This document shows, piece by piece, positions 35,946-44,118 of a stretch of DNA of 64,000 nucleotides. A program made the position numbers and the translations under genes. Position 1 is the first letter of the stretch; every line of letters begins with the position of its first letter. The stretch is from Gemmatimonadota bacterium (GTDB lineage: Bacteria > Gemmatimonadota > Gemmatimonadetes > Longimicrobiales > Gaopeijiaceae): positions 1-64,000 of the forward strand of contig DUBS01000019.1 in the NCBI GenBank assembly GCA_012960225.1. Direction: 5' to 3'. Below the pieces are notes generated by a model. That model was not told the DNA's origin, did no database searches, and worked only from the letters and a program-made list of their open reading frames with translations.

Positions 35946-37383
35946 CCGTCGTCTCCCCCTGCTCAGGGTCCTTCTCGCGGTCCCTTAAGAAAAAAGGCAG
36001 TCGCTTAGAGAAATCCACGGGCATTTTCCGCCTCACCTCAGCCATCACCTCAAGATCAACCACGGTGTAGCCATGCCTGCGCGCGAAATCTTCTACTCGC
36101 TGAGTTATCACACCACGCACAAAACTAGGAGCCCGAGAGATCCGTTCTTCTGCTTCTGGTGTCCACACCATTTCTCTAGCAGCTGCTGCTCCATAGGTCA
36201 CCTGCCGGCGGGGCTCCACAAAAGGACGGTCACCCGGTGGATCGTAAGCACATGATTCATCGGGTCCAAGGGGATCACCCGATTGAGCAAACGCACGTGC
36301 TCGGCAGCCACCACAGATTCCGCGGTACTCGCACCGTCCACAACGCCCTGAGAGTTTGCCCCCGCGCAACGCTGCGAATAAAGACGACTCCCTCCAGATA
36401 TCTCCGAATGACTCCTTCATCAGATCCCCAGCCACAGCAGGCATATAAGGACAAGGGGTCAGTTTGCCCTCGGGAGTAATCCTGCAGTATTGGACCCCAC
36501 ATGGGCAGCGTGTAGCGTAGTTCAGTAAGGGGGATTCCTCGTCGGCCTCAACTATGTGCCTCATCAGCTGAGGTTGGCATTTCGAGCGGACCATCATTCG
36601 TCCGCGATTAGCTTGCTCTAGCGCTACCAGTTCAACCAGAACCTCCTCGTTTTCCGAAGGCGAAAGACCCTCCATACGTTCCCCTCGCCCGGTAGGAACC
36701 AGGAAATAGAGATTGAAGGACACCGCACCTTTTTCAGCAGCCCACTCTACAAGATCGGGAAGTTCGGAGCGATTCCCTTTAGTAAGGCTCGTCTGAACAA
36801 TGAAATCGAGTCCCTGCTCACCCAGGCGTGTCACCGCATCAAGTGTTGCGGATAAAGATCCTGCGCCATGTCGGAAGCGGTCATGATAGGCTGGGTTCAA
36901 TGAGTCGATGCTCACAGCGACACCCCGAACACCCGCCTCCTTAAGAGATTCAATTCGTTCATTGCTCAGGCCGGTGCCATTGGTGCCGACCACTACTGTC
37001 GCGCCAGCCGACGACGCGTGATCTGCTATTTCTTCCAGATCATTACGTACCAGTGGCTCTCCTCCACTTAGGATCAAGAGCACAGCGGGGTTCACCGCAA
37101 GCACGTCATCCAACACGCGGTGGCACTCCTTCGTGGAAAGCTCGCTCTCCGCACTCTGCCAAGAGCCGGCAGATATATAGCAGTGTGAACACTCGAGGTT
37201 GCAGCGGCGGGTGATATTCCATGCCACTACATGGGGAATCGCAGTGTTGACCTGTGCAGCTTCGAGTTCGGGATCACGCTTCTGGGACAGATGAGCTGGT
37301 TCCACAGGGAAGTCCAAAACAGGAAGCGCCTCCTGCCCCCTCATAGCCGAATCTGCACTAGCCGGGAAGGTGTCTGGCTTCAC
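35938..37383 (-). CDS. Radical SAM/SPASM protein with C-terminal PCP_red-like domain
   Basis: A 481-residue Fe-S enzyme. The radical SAM cluster motif is RRCNLECSHCY (C-x3-C-x2-C). A SPASM-type auxiliary cluster region follows (CGVQYC, LTPCPYMP, CGRCEYRGICGGC). The layout resembles the heme-modifying NirJ/AhbC/AhbD group, but the substrate is not known. From about residue 404 comes a PCP_red-like domain (VWTPEAEERI then PSFVRGVITQRVEDFARRHG), the same module seen in the stress protein upstream and the 165-residue protein at 41655. GTG 37383 overlaps the upstream stop by four bases and is preferred to a start at 37467 that would overlap by 88. It is coupled to the bd-like gene, so maturation of that complex is a plausible role. 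Confidence 0.82.
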   Translation of the reverse strand: MKPDTFPASADSAMRGQEALPVLDFPVEPAHLSQKRDPELEAAQVNTAIPHVVAWNITRRCNLECSHCYISAGSWQSAESELSTKECHRVLDDVLAVNPAVLLILSGGEPLVRNDLEEIADHASSAGATVVVGTNGTGLSNERIESLKEAGVRGVAVSIDSLNPAYHDRFRHGAGSLSATLDAVTRLGEQGLDFIVQTSLTKGNRSELPDLVEWAAEKGAVSFNLYFLVPTGRGERMEGLSPSENEEVLVELVALEQANRGRMMVRSKCQPQLMRHIVEADEESPLLNYATRCPCGVQYCRITPEGKLTPCPYMPAVAGDLMKESFGDIWRESSLFAALRGGKLSGRCGRCEYRGICGGCRARAFAQSGDPLGPDESCAYDPPGDRPFVEPRRQVTYGAAAAREMVWTPEAEERISRAPSFVRGVITQRVEDFARRHGYTVVDLEVMAEVRRKMPVDFSKRLPFFLRDREKDPEQGETTDA

Positions 37384-39539
37384 TCCCCAGCGTCCTGGTC
37401 CGTCATGAACGCTTCGACCGCCGCCTTCGCTTCCTCCGGCGTCGCGGTCTTGAAATCTACCGGACATTCGTCGGCAGCTTCTGCGACATCACGAACAGGA
37501 CATCTTGTCACCCCGCTGGCCTTGGCCTCTTCGATGAACTTCCGCATCTCGTCGGAGAGGCCGTCCACGCCTTCCGCCGTAGCACGCAGCTGCTTCGCTT
37601 GAAGTTCGCGGAACATGACGAGCATGGTGTCCATGTCGAACTCGTCGGCCTCGATCATGGCCTCCTTGTTTTCGTCCATGACCAGGGTCGTCACACGCCA
37701 GAAGTCGTTATCGCGGGCGAAACGCTCGACGGTGTTCCGCGCGAGCGGCCGCGCGATCAACGGCACTGCTTGGAGCCGCCCCCGTGCCTCCTCGGTCCAC
37801 ACGACAGGATCACCTGCAAGCCGTTCGCGGCTCGAAACGTGCCCGGTGTACGGGCACTTCTCCGAGATCATGGGCGTCTCGGGCTCAGGATCCGCGTCGT
37901 GGCCTTCGACGAGCGTGCGCTTCATGGCCTCCTCGGCTTTCACCTCGGCGAGCACGAGCTCCTCGGCGGTGCCGATGCCCATGATGAGCTGCATGTGCGT
38001 CGGGAGAAGCTTGGTGATCGCCTCGTCCAGCCGCTCGCTCGTGACCATGGGAAAGCCGTTCGTTCCCAGAGGCGGCACCGCTGCTACCTGGACCTCACCG
38101 TTCGTGTCAGGAGCCGATGCTCCGTTGCCGTTGGCCGCCCCATCTCCATTTGTGATGCCGTTCACGCTGGACGCGAGCTTGCCGTTCACGGCCTCACGAG
38201 GTCGCTCGTCCTTGTAGGTACCGTTGGCGCCCGCGCCGTAGTTGTCCAGCACGAACTCCTCCACGGCCCGCCGCGCTATACCCAGCGCGAAGGGAGGGAC
38301 CCTGAGGATGCGCACTTCGGCGTCCGGGCCCCACTCGAGACCCGTCTCGCCATCCTCTTCGATCCAGGGGATTTCTTCCGGATCGACGTTCTGCGTGCCC
38401 ACGAGCAGCACGCTCGCTTTCGTGAGCCGGATCAGGTTGTCGGACTGCGAGCCGAGGTCCGTACCGTCGATGCGGTGGCTGCCGTGCCGCGCAATCACGA
38501 GCACCGAGGGCTCGATCTCGGCTGCCCAGCGCAGGATGCAGTCGAACGGCTTGCCGATCAGGATCTGCGTCTCGACCTCGACCTCTGGGAACTCCTCAGC
38601 CATGGCTTCCGCACGCTTTATGTTCGCCTTGCAGAGCTTGAGTAGACCCTTGTCGATAATGTTGTTATGGAGTTCCTCCTGCTCCTCGAACTTGAAGATC
38701 TTCGAGGCTTGCACAGACAGAACGTCCTTGATATTACCGAACACGACGTGGTGGTACTCGACATCGAAGGCCGAGCACACGTACAGCTTGGCGCCGTACT
38801 CCTTGGCCATCTCGAGCGCGAGTCGCATCGCCTTGTAGCTGTACGCTGAGCCGTCGACGCACACCATCCAATTGCCACCCTCCAGCGCTTCGCCGTTCCT
38901 CACGATGAGGGTGTCTTTCTCGACCCTGCGAAGAACCCGGCTAGTCACGCCGCCGAGCTGCGAGAACTCCTGTTGACCGATTCCGTGCCCGCCCATGACC
39001 AACAGGTCGTAGAGTCGGCCGCTGGACCCGGCGAGCTTCTCATCACTGTCCTCGTCCTCAGCGATGATCCGACCCTTCTCGTCGATCTGGACGTCACCAC
39101 GCACCTTGTCTCCGCCATCGTATTTGTCGGCGATGTTCGGGTCGAAGCCGATCAAGCTCGGGAGTCGACCCTCGCCGCCGTTGGCCTCACGGATGATCTC
39201 TTCGTAGTTGATGCCCTCGAGGAGCTGCCGCGTGAGCGGAACGCCCTCCGCCTTGCAGAGCTTGTCGGTCTCGTCCAAAAACGAGTCCGAGATGAGCTGC
39301 AGGCCCTTCTCGATCAGCTTGTCATGAATCTTCCGCTGACGCTTGATCTCCTTCGCCGACTGAAACTGGGCGGGGAGGCCTGTCTCGAGCTGCCGGAACC
39401 GCACATCATGGAGACGCGCAGCATACACGTGGTTACCGGTGATTCGACCCTCGGCACGCTTGCAGATTTCGATCGCCCTGGCGACGGCCCAATTCGAGTG
39501 ATCGGAGTTGTCTACTGGAACAAGAATCTCTCGATACAT
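37380..39539 (-). CDS. Tandem universal stress protein with two PCP_red-like segments
   Basis: A 719-residue soluble protein. Two UspA domains: residues about 1-220 (starts EILVPVDNSDHSNWAVARA; ends LLVMGGHGIGQQEFSQLGG) and about 225-390 (MVCVDGSAYSYKAMRLAL; ends VIARHGSHRIDGTDLGSQS). Each ends near the nucleotide-binding G-x2-G-x9-G-[ST] region. Two PCP_red-like segments follow, near residues 400-435 (LEWGPDAEVRI, PPFALGIARRAVEEFV) and 578-630 (VVWTEEARGRL, PLIARPLARNTVERFARD), split by an Asn/Gly-rich linker. The C-terminus has cysteine pairs (TRCPVRD, DECPVDF). Base composition is noticeably more G+C-rich than neighbours, with strong third-position bias. The role is probably regulatory or structural in the oxidase neighbourhood. 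Confidence 0.85.
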   Translation of the reverse strand: MYREILVPVDNSDHSNWAVARAIEICKRAEGRITGNHVYAARLHDVRFRQLETGLPAQFQSAKEIKRQRKIHDKLIEKGLQLISDSFLDETDKLCKAEGVPLTRQLLEGINYEEIIREANGGEGRLPSLIGFDPNIADKYDGGDKVRGDVQIDEKGRIIAEDEDSDEKLAGSSGRLYDLLVMGGHGIGQQEFSQLGGVTSRVLRRVEKDTLIVRNGEALEGGNWMVCVDGSAYSYKAMRLALEMAKEYGAKLYVCSAFDVEYHHVVFGNIKDVLSVQASKIFKFEEQEELHNNIIDKGLLKLCKANIKRAEAMAEEFPEVEVETQILIGKPFDCILRWAAEIEPSVLVIARHGSHRIDGTDLGSQSDNLIRLTKASVLLVGTQNVDPEEIPWIEEDGETGLEWGPDAEVRILRVPPFALGIARRAVEEFVLDNYGAGANGTYKDERPREAVNGKLASSVNGITNGDGAANGNGASAPDTNGEVQVAAVPPLGTNGFPMVTSERLDEAITKLLPTHMQLIMGIGTAEELVLAEVKAEEAMKRTLVEGHDADPEPETPMISEKCPYTGHVSSRERLAGDPVVWTEEARGRLQAVPLIARPLARNTVERFARDNDFWRVTTLVMDENKEAMIEADEFDMDTMLVMFRELQAKQLRATAEGVDGLSDEMRKFIEEAKASGVTRCPVRDVAEAADECPVDFKTATPEEAKAAVEAFMTDQDAGE

Positions 39540-39985
39540 GCTTACCTTCGAATTGATAGAATCTCTGGCTGACCCTCAACGCGGGTGCCAGTACAACAAA
39601 GGAAATTCCCCCCCCTACCCCCACGCCACCTCTGACCCATTGCCTTATCTGCTCTATTTACGGCTATATGTGTGACAGGCCCGGTGGACCAAGCCCCCGA
39701 GCCTTCCTGGTTAGACTTCAAGTTTCATAGAGCGTGGAGAACTCTTTTGTTGAGCAAACATCACTACTGACCAGTGCCTCAGGGCAGATGTTCCTTAGAA
39801 GCATGACAAACCGTGTATTACGGGAATTCTCAGTGATCGCACCATCTTTCACAAGAAAGCCGCCACAAATTATATCTACAGTGTTCTACTCGGGCAACCA
39901 ACCTTAAAGTGCCACCTAGGAGCACCAAATATTCATTCGTGGGCAGGGCTGAACAAAGCTTGTTTCAGTGGGGTTGCGGGTATCC
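39540..39985. other. Intergenic region between the stress-protein operon and the ABC exporter
   Basis: About 446 bases with no supported gene. It must hold the promoter of the minus-strand operon running from the stress protein leftwards. A C-rich tract lies at about 39606-39626. No RNA gene, repeat or convincing terminator was seen. Confidence 0.4.
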
Positions 39986-40696
39986 TCAGCCATCACTGGC
40001 TAACTGCAAAGACCTAGTGACTGATCTCGCCAACAATACAGTTACAACAGGTAGAATCAGCACCCAAACAACGAGCCCCAGTGGAAACTCAGTGCTAGTG
40101 CCATCTGGCCCCGTAAGGAGAGTCTCGTGGAGGGCCCGGAATGGGCTAAAAGCTTCTATCACTGCCCATGAAGACTGAGGCAGGGGCGTCCTAAATACAC
40201 CTGATAAGTGCAGCAAAAAGAGCGTTGTAACTGCAGAAAACAGTGCTGTCTCAGCGAGAGACCTCGCTGCTGCCGCCACTAAGTTACCTAACAGGTTCGC
40301 AATCCATATGGAGGACCAAAGGACGAGTACGGCCCTAATCCACCCATTCAGTGAGATAGAACCCAGTGTTGCGATCGTCAGGGCTGGTAACAGTTGAAGT
40401 GCATCGATAGCACTGCCACCTACGGCTCGCTCGATAAAAAAATGTGATGGCGGAACACCAGCCCTAATAATGCGGCCGAAAAGCCCGGCTTCGGCATCAC
40501 GCACAAGGGGAATCGCAGATCCGAATGTCCCAAAAATGGTGAAGAGCACCGTATAGACGGCAGCAGCATGAAATTCTGGTGCACCACCCAATGAGATTGC
40601 CAGTACAAGTACAACAGGCACCATAACATTCAACGCTAACAAACGAGGTCTTGCTAGCGCTATGCGAAACTCCATCACTGTTACAAGAAACTTCAT
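39986..40696 (-). CDS. ABC-2 type / CcmB-like export permease
   Basis: A 236-residue membrane protein with about six hydrophobic helices. The sequence (AIPLVRDAEAGLFGRIIRAGVP, then a helix-rich C-terminal half) fits ABC-2 type permeases, and its size is also close to CcmB, the heme-exporter permease of cytochrome c maturation. It overlaps the ATPase gene by four bases, so the two form one exporter. Location next to the heme operon and cytochromes makes a role in cytochrome or heme trafficking attractive, but sequence alone does not prove CcmB. It is the last gene of the operon starting near 43610. Confidence 0.78.
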   Translation of the reverse strand: MKFLVTVMEFRIALARPRLLALNVMVPVVLVLAISLGGAPEFHAAAVYTVLFTIFGTFGSAIPLVRDAEAGLFGRIIRAGVPPSHFFIERAVGGSAIDALQLLPALTIATLGSISLNGWIRAVLVLWSSIWIANLLGNLVAAAARSLAETALFSAVTTLFLLHLSGVFRTPLPQSSWAVIEAFSPFRALHETLLTGPDGTSTEFPLGLVVWVLILPVVTVLLARSVTRSLQLASDG

Positions 40697-41658
40697 CCCG
40701 GCAATTCCTGTCCAGTAACTCTTCGGAAGAGCTCGGCTAGGCCTGGCTCTCTCACCTCTACCCCTAAGATTTTCACTCTCGCTGATATGAGTGCAGCCCA
40801 GATCTCTGGCAGTGCATCCTGTCCCCTGGTTGTCTCAAACACCAGCGGACCAGAGTCGTCCACCAACTCTATATCTTCACCGAAGTACTGAGGCAATTCG
40901 ATCGAGGATGTGTCCACCGACACCTGGAAACGTGTCGCTGTTCCAAGGGAAGAAAGCAGCTCAATCTGAGAACCAGATGAGACTACTCGACCCTTATCGA
41001 TTACAAGAATCCTGTCTGCTAATTGTTCTAAGAAATTCAGATCGTGGCTGGCCATTACGATCGCTGAACCCTCCTGGCTGCATTTGCGCAAAATGTCGGC
41101 CAGCGCATCTCTGGAGACGGGGTCAAGCCCGACAGTCGGTTCGTCTAGTAAGAGCAGCTTGGGCTGGTGAACGAGCGCCTCAAGTAGTAGCAGCTTCCGT
41201 TTAGCCCCAAATGAGTACGAGGACACAACCTTGTCAGCCTCATTCGATAGACCAACCAAGTTCATGAGACCAGAAACCATCTCTGACACTTCATATTTCT
41301 CAACCCCTGCTGCTCGAGCAAAAAAATGTGCATTCTGGATACCGGTCAACGAATTGAAATGCGCAGTCTCCTCTCCTGCGTAACCCATTAAGACTCGGCT
41401 GGACTTCATACTCAAGAGCGGGCCCGCGATGGTTCCGCTTTCGGGGGTCAGTTCGTTCAGCAGGATACGTAATAGCGTGCTCTTACCAGCACCGTTGGGG
41501 CCCAGTAGCGCAACTATCTCACCCGCTGACACTTCCAGATCGATGTCGATAAGCACCGGGGGGCTAGAAGCGTAGCGGTAATGCAATCCGGAGACCTTGA
41601 TCAAGGAGATCAACCCACTGTCCATGGCCACCGTCTCATCGGCCGTAGTGCTGTTCAC
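40693..41658 (-). CDS. ABC transporter ATP-binding protein with degenerate signature
   Basis: A 321-residue ATPase. Walker A is GPNGAGKSTLL near residue 54. Walker B is LLLLDEPTVGLDP, with the catalytic Glu, and the H-loop is in MASHDLNF. The signature motif, normally LSGGQ, is YSFGAKRK, which keeps one Gly and basic residues; this is seen in some ABC-2 and CcmA-type exporters. A C-terminal extension of about 90 residues follows the nucleotide-binding domain. It pairs with the permease overlapping its 3' end and is itself overlapped by the PCP_red protein gene. Confidence 0.88.
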   Translation of the reverse strand: MNSTTADETVAMDSGLISLIKVSGLHYRYASSPPVLIDIDLEVSAGEIVALLGPNGAGKSTLLRILLNELTPESGTIAGPLLSMKSSRVLMGYAGEETAHFNSLTGIQNAHFFARAAGVEKYEVSEMVSGLMNLVGLSNEADKVVSSYSFGAKRKLLLLEALVHQPKLLLLDEPTVGLDPVSRDALADILRKCSQEGSAIVMASHDLNFLEQLADRILVIDKGRVVSSGSQIELLSSLGTATRFQVSVDTSSIELPQYFGEDIELVDDSGPLVFETTRGQDALPEIWAALISARVKILGVEVREPGLAELFRRVTGQELPG

Positions 41659-42152
41659 ATCCCCTCTAAACCTAGTTCAGATCTAGCTCGATCCATTACA
41701 TCAGGCGTGATGACCTCTATCTGTTTTTCCTGAGCGTAGTCCGTGTAGATCCTCTTCACCATGCCACGAACAAATCTAGGGACACTTCCAAGCCGATCAG
41801 TCGCTTCGGGAGACCAGGTTACACGAATCCTGACAAACTCATGATCAGAAGCTGAGGTCGCGCTTGAACTTCCCTCACCCCCACCCGATGACACCTCATC
41901 ATCCGAAAAAGCGTCGTCACGGGGAGTGTCCAACCTACTGCGAGTTTGCTGAAGTGGCTGCTCTGGGACAGTCCTGCCACCTATCTCAACACCCAAGGAT
42001 GTCACGAGTTGAGTTTCCATGGGGTTTGTGAGCATTGCCATTTCACGATCACAGGCGCCGCACCTGAATAACGCGGTAATCGTCCCATCTCCAGGCAAGT
42101 CACGATCTGAAAAACTCATAATCTCATCGCATTGAACGCAGAGAAATTTCAC
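41655..42152 (-). CDS. Zinc-ribbon plus PCP_red-like domain protein (165 aa)
   Basis: A 165-residue soluble protein with two parts. Residues 1-40 hold two CxxC pairs (CVQC at 5-8 and CGAC near 31-34), a probable zinc ribbon or Fe-S site. After a Ser/Gly-rich linker, residues about 110-160 form a PCP_red-like domain (VTWSPEATDRL, VPRFVRGMVKRIYTDYA). This domain is named for the C-terminus of the light-independent protochlorophyllide reductase B subunit and also occurs in the radical SAM and stress proteins nearby. Four-base overlaps join it to both the Mrp-type ATPase and the ABC ATPase. Function unknown; an adaptor between the ATPase, ferredoxin and exporter is inferred. Confidence 0.78.
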   Translation of the reverse strand: MKFLCVQCDEIMSFSDRDLPGDGTITALFRCGACDREMAMLTNPMETQLVTSLGVEIGGRTVPEQPLQQTRSRLDTPRDDAFSDDEVSSGGGEGSSSATSASDHEFVRIRVTWSPEATDRLGSVPRFVRGMVKRIYTDYAQEKQIEVITPDVMDRARSELGLEGM

Positions 42153-43129
42153 TTTTTCTCCTCCCTTCCTCCGGGACCGTGCTCTACTCGCTCAGCCAGA
42201 TCTGTGAATACCTGAGCTACAATCGAATCGCCCTCCGCTCCAACCGGGTCACCCCGGTCAGTCCTCGAACTTAATACCGGATCAAATGGAATTTCCGACC
42301 ATAGTTCAAGGCCCACCGCATCCGCAATCTCTCCAGCACTCGGGCCAGTAAAGAGGGGAAGTAAGTCATCTTGGCCTAGCTGAGTATACCCGGCCATGTT
42401 GCCTATAAGACCAATACAGGGCACCCCACTCTCGAGCAACTGTGTCGCTGACCTGGCCACAACCGCTCCTGCTACTTCCGATGGGATGGTCACGAGAAGA
42501 ACTTGATCAGGCTGTAGATGCGAGGGCCCTACTTCTGAGACTAGATCGAGAAAACGCCCAATCTTATCAGTACCAGGCGGTATATCGATGATCAGATAAT
42601 CTATCGGCCCCCAAACAACATCCGAGATAAATTCCCGGAGTGCTACCGCCTCGGTAACTCCCTGCCAAACAAATTGATCGTGACCCGGCCCCTTCCATCT
42701 CAGGGGCACTCCTTCTTCTATAAGCAGGTCCGTCGAGATCCCCTTAACCCCAGCAACTCCAACCGCAGGTACAATACCATCCGGACGATCTTCCAACGGG
42801 CTCCCCAAGAGACCCAGCATTTTCCCTAAAGAAGGTCCATTCAGATCAGCATCAACCGCACCAACTCTTGCGCCACGGGCTGCAAGAGCCACGGCTAGGT
42901 TTGCCGTTACTGCGCTCTTTCCAACTCCCCCTTTCCCGCTTGCAATGACTATGATTGCTCCTACTTCAGATAGTCGACTCGCCAAGCGGGCATGCTGTTC
43001 CCCGATCTGTTCTACAATTCTCGACTCCACTTCCCCGGTCAGATCAGCGTAGCCGCGTACCGTACGAGCCCGAGTCATAGATCTCTTACCCGGTGTCTTG
43101 CCAGAATCTGAAGTCGGTTCAGTCATCAA
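42149..43129 (-). CDS. Mrp/NBP35-type P-loop ATPase lacking the C-terminal CPxC motif
   Basis: A 326-residue deviant-Walker ATPase. The P-loop is SGKGGVGKSAVTANLAVAL near residue 64, followed by VGAVDADLNGPSLGKMLG and LIIDIPPGTDKIGRF. These are hallmarks of Mrp/ApbC Fe-S cluster carriers. In typical Mrp proteins the ENMS segment is followed by C-P-x-C cysteines that bind the cluster; here the equivalent segment is GNMAGYTQLGQDDLLPLF with no cysteine. It therefore probably acts as a nucleotide-driven switch without its own cluster. It is coupled by four bases to the PCP_red protein and follows the ferredoxin by two bases. Confidence 0.87.
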   Translation of the reverse strand: MMTEPTSDSGKTPGKRSMTRARTVRGYADLTGEVESRIVEQIGEQHARLASRLSEVGAIIVIASGKGGVGKSAVTANLAVALAARGARVGAVDADLNGPSLGKMLGLLGSPLEDRPDGIVPAVGVAGVKGISTDLLIEEGVPLRWKGPGHDQFVWQGVTEAVALREFISDVVWGPIDYLIIDIPPGTDKIGRFLDLVSEVGPSHLQPDQVLLVTIPSEVAGAVVARSATQLLESGVPCIGLIGNMAGYTQLGQDDLLPLFTGPSAGEIADAVGLELWSEIPFDPVLSSRTDRGDPVGAEGDSIVAQVFTDLAERVEHGPGGREEKK

Positions 43130-43131
43130 CC

Positions 43132-43341
43132 TTACGGGTGGAGTTGATTGCCCAAAGCATCGAGAACCACCAGGGCATCAACTGGGCATTCCTTACAGGC
43201 CTCCAGAACTATTTCCTTATCAACGTCATTTGTGTCTGACGTGAAGATAGCGATCCCTTCCTCATCCATTTGGAATAGGTCAGGTGCCACCTCTACACAC
43301 GTCTCGAAGCCAACACAGATAAGTCGGTCAATCTTGACCAT
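43132..43341 (-). CDS. Small ferredoxin (3Fe-4S or 4Fe-4S type)
   Basis: A 69-residue ferredoxin. Motif C-V-G-x3-C-x3-A-P-D-L-F near the N-terminus and E-C-P near the C-terminus (ACKECPVDAL) match the monocluster ferredoxins of actinobacterial P450 systems, where three cysteines bind a 3Fe-4S cluster; the position that would be the second cysteine of a 4Fe-4S site is Phe. An extra Cys in ACKECP might change this. ATG 43341 is chosen because it overlaps the preceding stop (TGATG), while an upstream start at 43374 would overlap the previous gene by 34 bases. It is a likely electron donor to the neighbouring ATPase-linked system. Confidence 0.86.
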   Translation of the reverse strand: MVKIDRLICVGFETCVEVAPDLFQMDEEGIAIFTSDTNDVDKEIVLEACKECPVDALVVLDALGNQLHP

Positions 43342-43610
43342 CAAACCTGCGACTTGACGCTCCTCGATGTCCAAGGACTCCTCTCAGATTTTCGGGAAGG
43401 GCCTTCCCAGCCACACTGGGGGCACCACCGCCATTCGGCTATACGCACCAGCACCGTCAGGATCTTCCGCTGCACGGCTACGGTTTGTTCAAAGCAGGCC
43501 GGGCAAACGTGGGCAGAATGCAAGACCAACAGGCTTCCAAGCCCGATGATGATCCAGCGAAGAAGCACGAGCCCACCCAGGACCCATACCGCAGCAAGGG
43601 AGATCTCCAC
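43341..43610 (-). CDS. Small membrane zinc-ribbon protein (89 aa)
   Basis: An 89-residue protein with an N-terminal hydrophobic helix (about residues 6-29) and two CxxC pairs (CPAC near residue 36, CPQC near residue 63), the second in WRWCPQCGWEGPSR. It looks like a membrane-anchored zinc ribbon or rubredoxin-like site. The start is a GTG with GGAG upstream. Its stop overlaps the ferredoxin start, so it heads the coupled ferredoxin, Mrp, PCP_red and ABC operon. I do not recognise a named family. Confidence 0.7.
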   Translation of the reverse strand: MEISLAAVWVLGGLVLLRWIIIGLGSLLVLHSAHVCPACFEQTVAVQRKILTVLVRIAEWRWCPQCGWEGPSRKSERSPWTSRSVKSQV

Positions 43611-43650
43611 TCCGATATACTCCAGAACTAATTAGTGAGTTACACCAACG

Positions 43651-43944
43651 TTAATCAGCTCGGCTAACACTCACTCCCACAAGCTTAAACATCACCCGAG
43701 TTAGTAGCGGTATAAGAATCGAGGCAATTAGAACAGGAAACACAATCCCGCCGAGAGCCGCGCCAGCTACACTGGTTAGAGCCATACCACAGATTGTATA
43801 AACGCCCAGATACGAAGCAAAAAGAAGCAGAAGGCCTAATGTCTGACGACCGCCCCCTCCTCCCTCAATGTTAATTGCAGCTCCACCCACATAGAGTGCA
43901 GCGAGAGACCAAAACACTGCAATTGGAACGAGCCAAGCGACCAC
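43651..43944 (-). CDS. Small three-helix membrane protein (97 aa)
   Basis: A 97-residue hydrophobic protein with three predicted membrane helices (about residues 3-22, 35-60 and 65-90) separated by a short Gly-rich loop (EGGGGGRQ). No catalytic motif or family was recognised. It is on the same strand as the operon to its left and 40 bases upstream of it, so it may be cotranscribed. The heme operon ends 174 bases to its right. Confidence 0.6.
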   Translation of the reverse strand: MVAWLVPIAVFWSLAALYVGGAAINIEGGGGGRQTLGLLLLFASYLGVYTICGMALTSVAGAALGGIVFPVLIASILIPLLTRVMFKLVGVSVSRAD

Positions 43945-44011
43945 CGACGACCTCCTAGGGATTGAGATCAGAAAGCAGCCTATGTTGGTATCGGCTGCCT
44001 TCTATGGAAGT

Positions 44012-44041
44012 CCGGTCCAACCCCACGTTGGATCGGTTTTT
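44012..44041 (+). terminator. Intrinsic terminator oriented for plus-strand transcription
   Basis: CCGGTCCAAC (44012-44021) pairs with GTTGGATCGG (44027-44036), one G-U pair, loop CCCAC, followed by TTTTT at 44037-44041. This reads as a terminator for the plus strand, yet both flanking genes are on the minus strand. Confidence 0.55.
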
Positions 44042-44118
44042 CAACTTCAGAAATCCTACCACTGCGGTAGGGTGCATAACAAGATGACTCCTCTTGTCGA
44101 GATCCCCAACTTTCACGC

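Noticed and set aside
35938-37467. Radical SAM protein starting at 37467
   Set aside because: It would overlap the stress-protein gene by 88 bases with a low-complexity tail; GTG 37383 gives the four-base overlap usual in this operon.
37599-38645. Long plus-strand open frame (348 codons) antisense to the stress protein
   Set aside because: Product is Arg/His-rich with no family resemblance; it is a by-product of the G+C-rich third positions of the real minus-strand gene.
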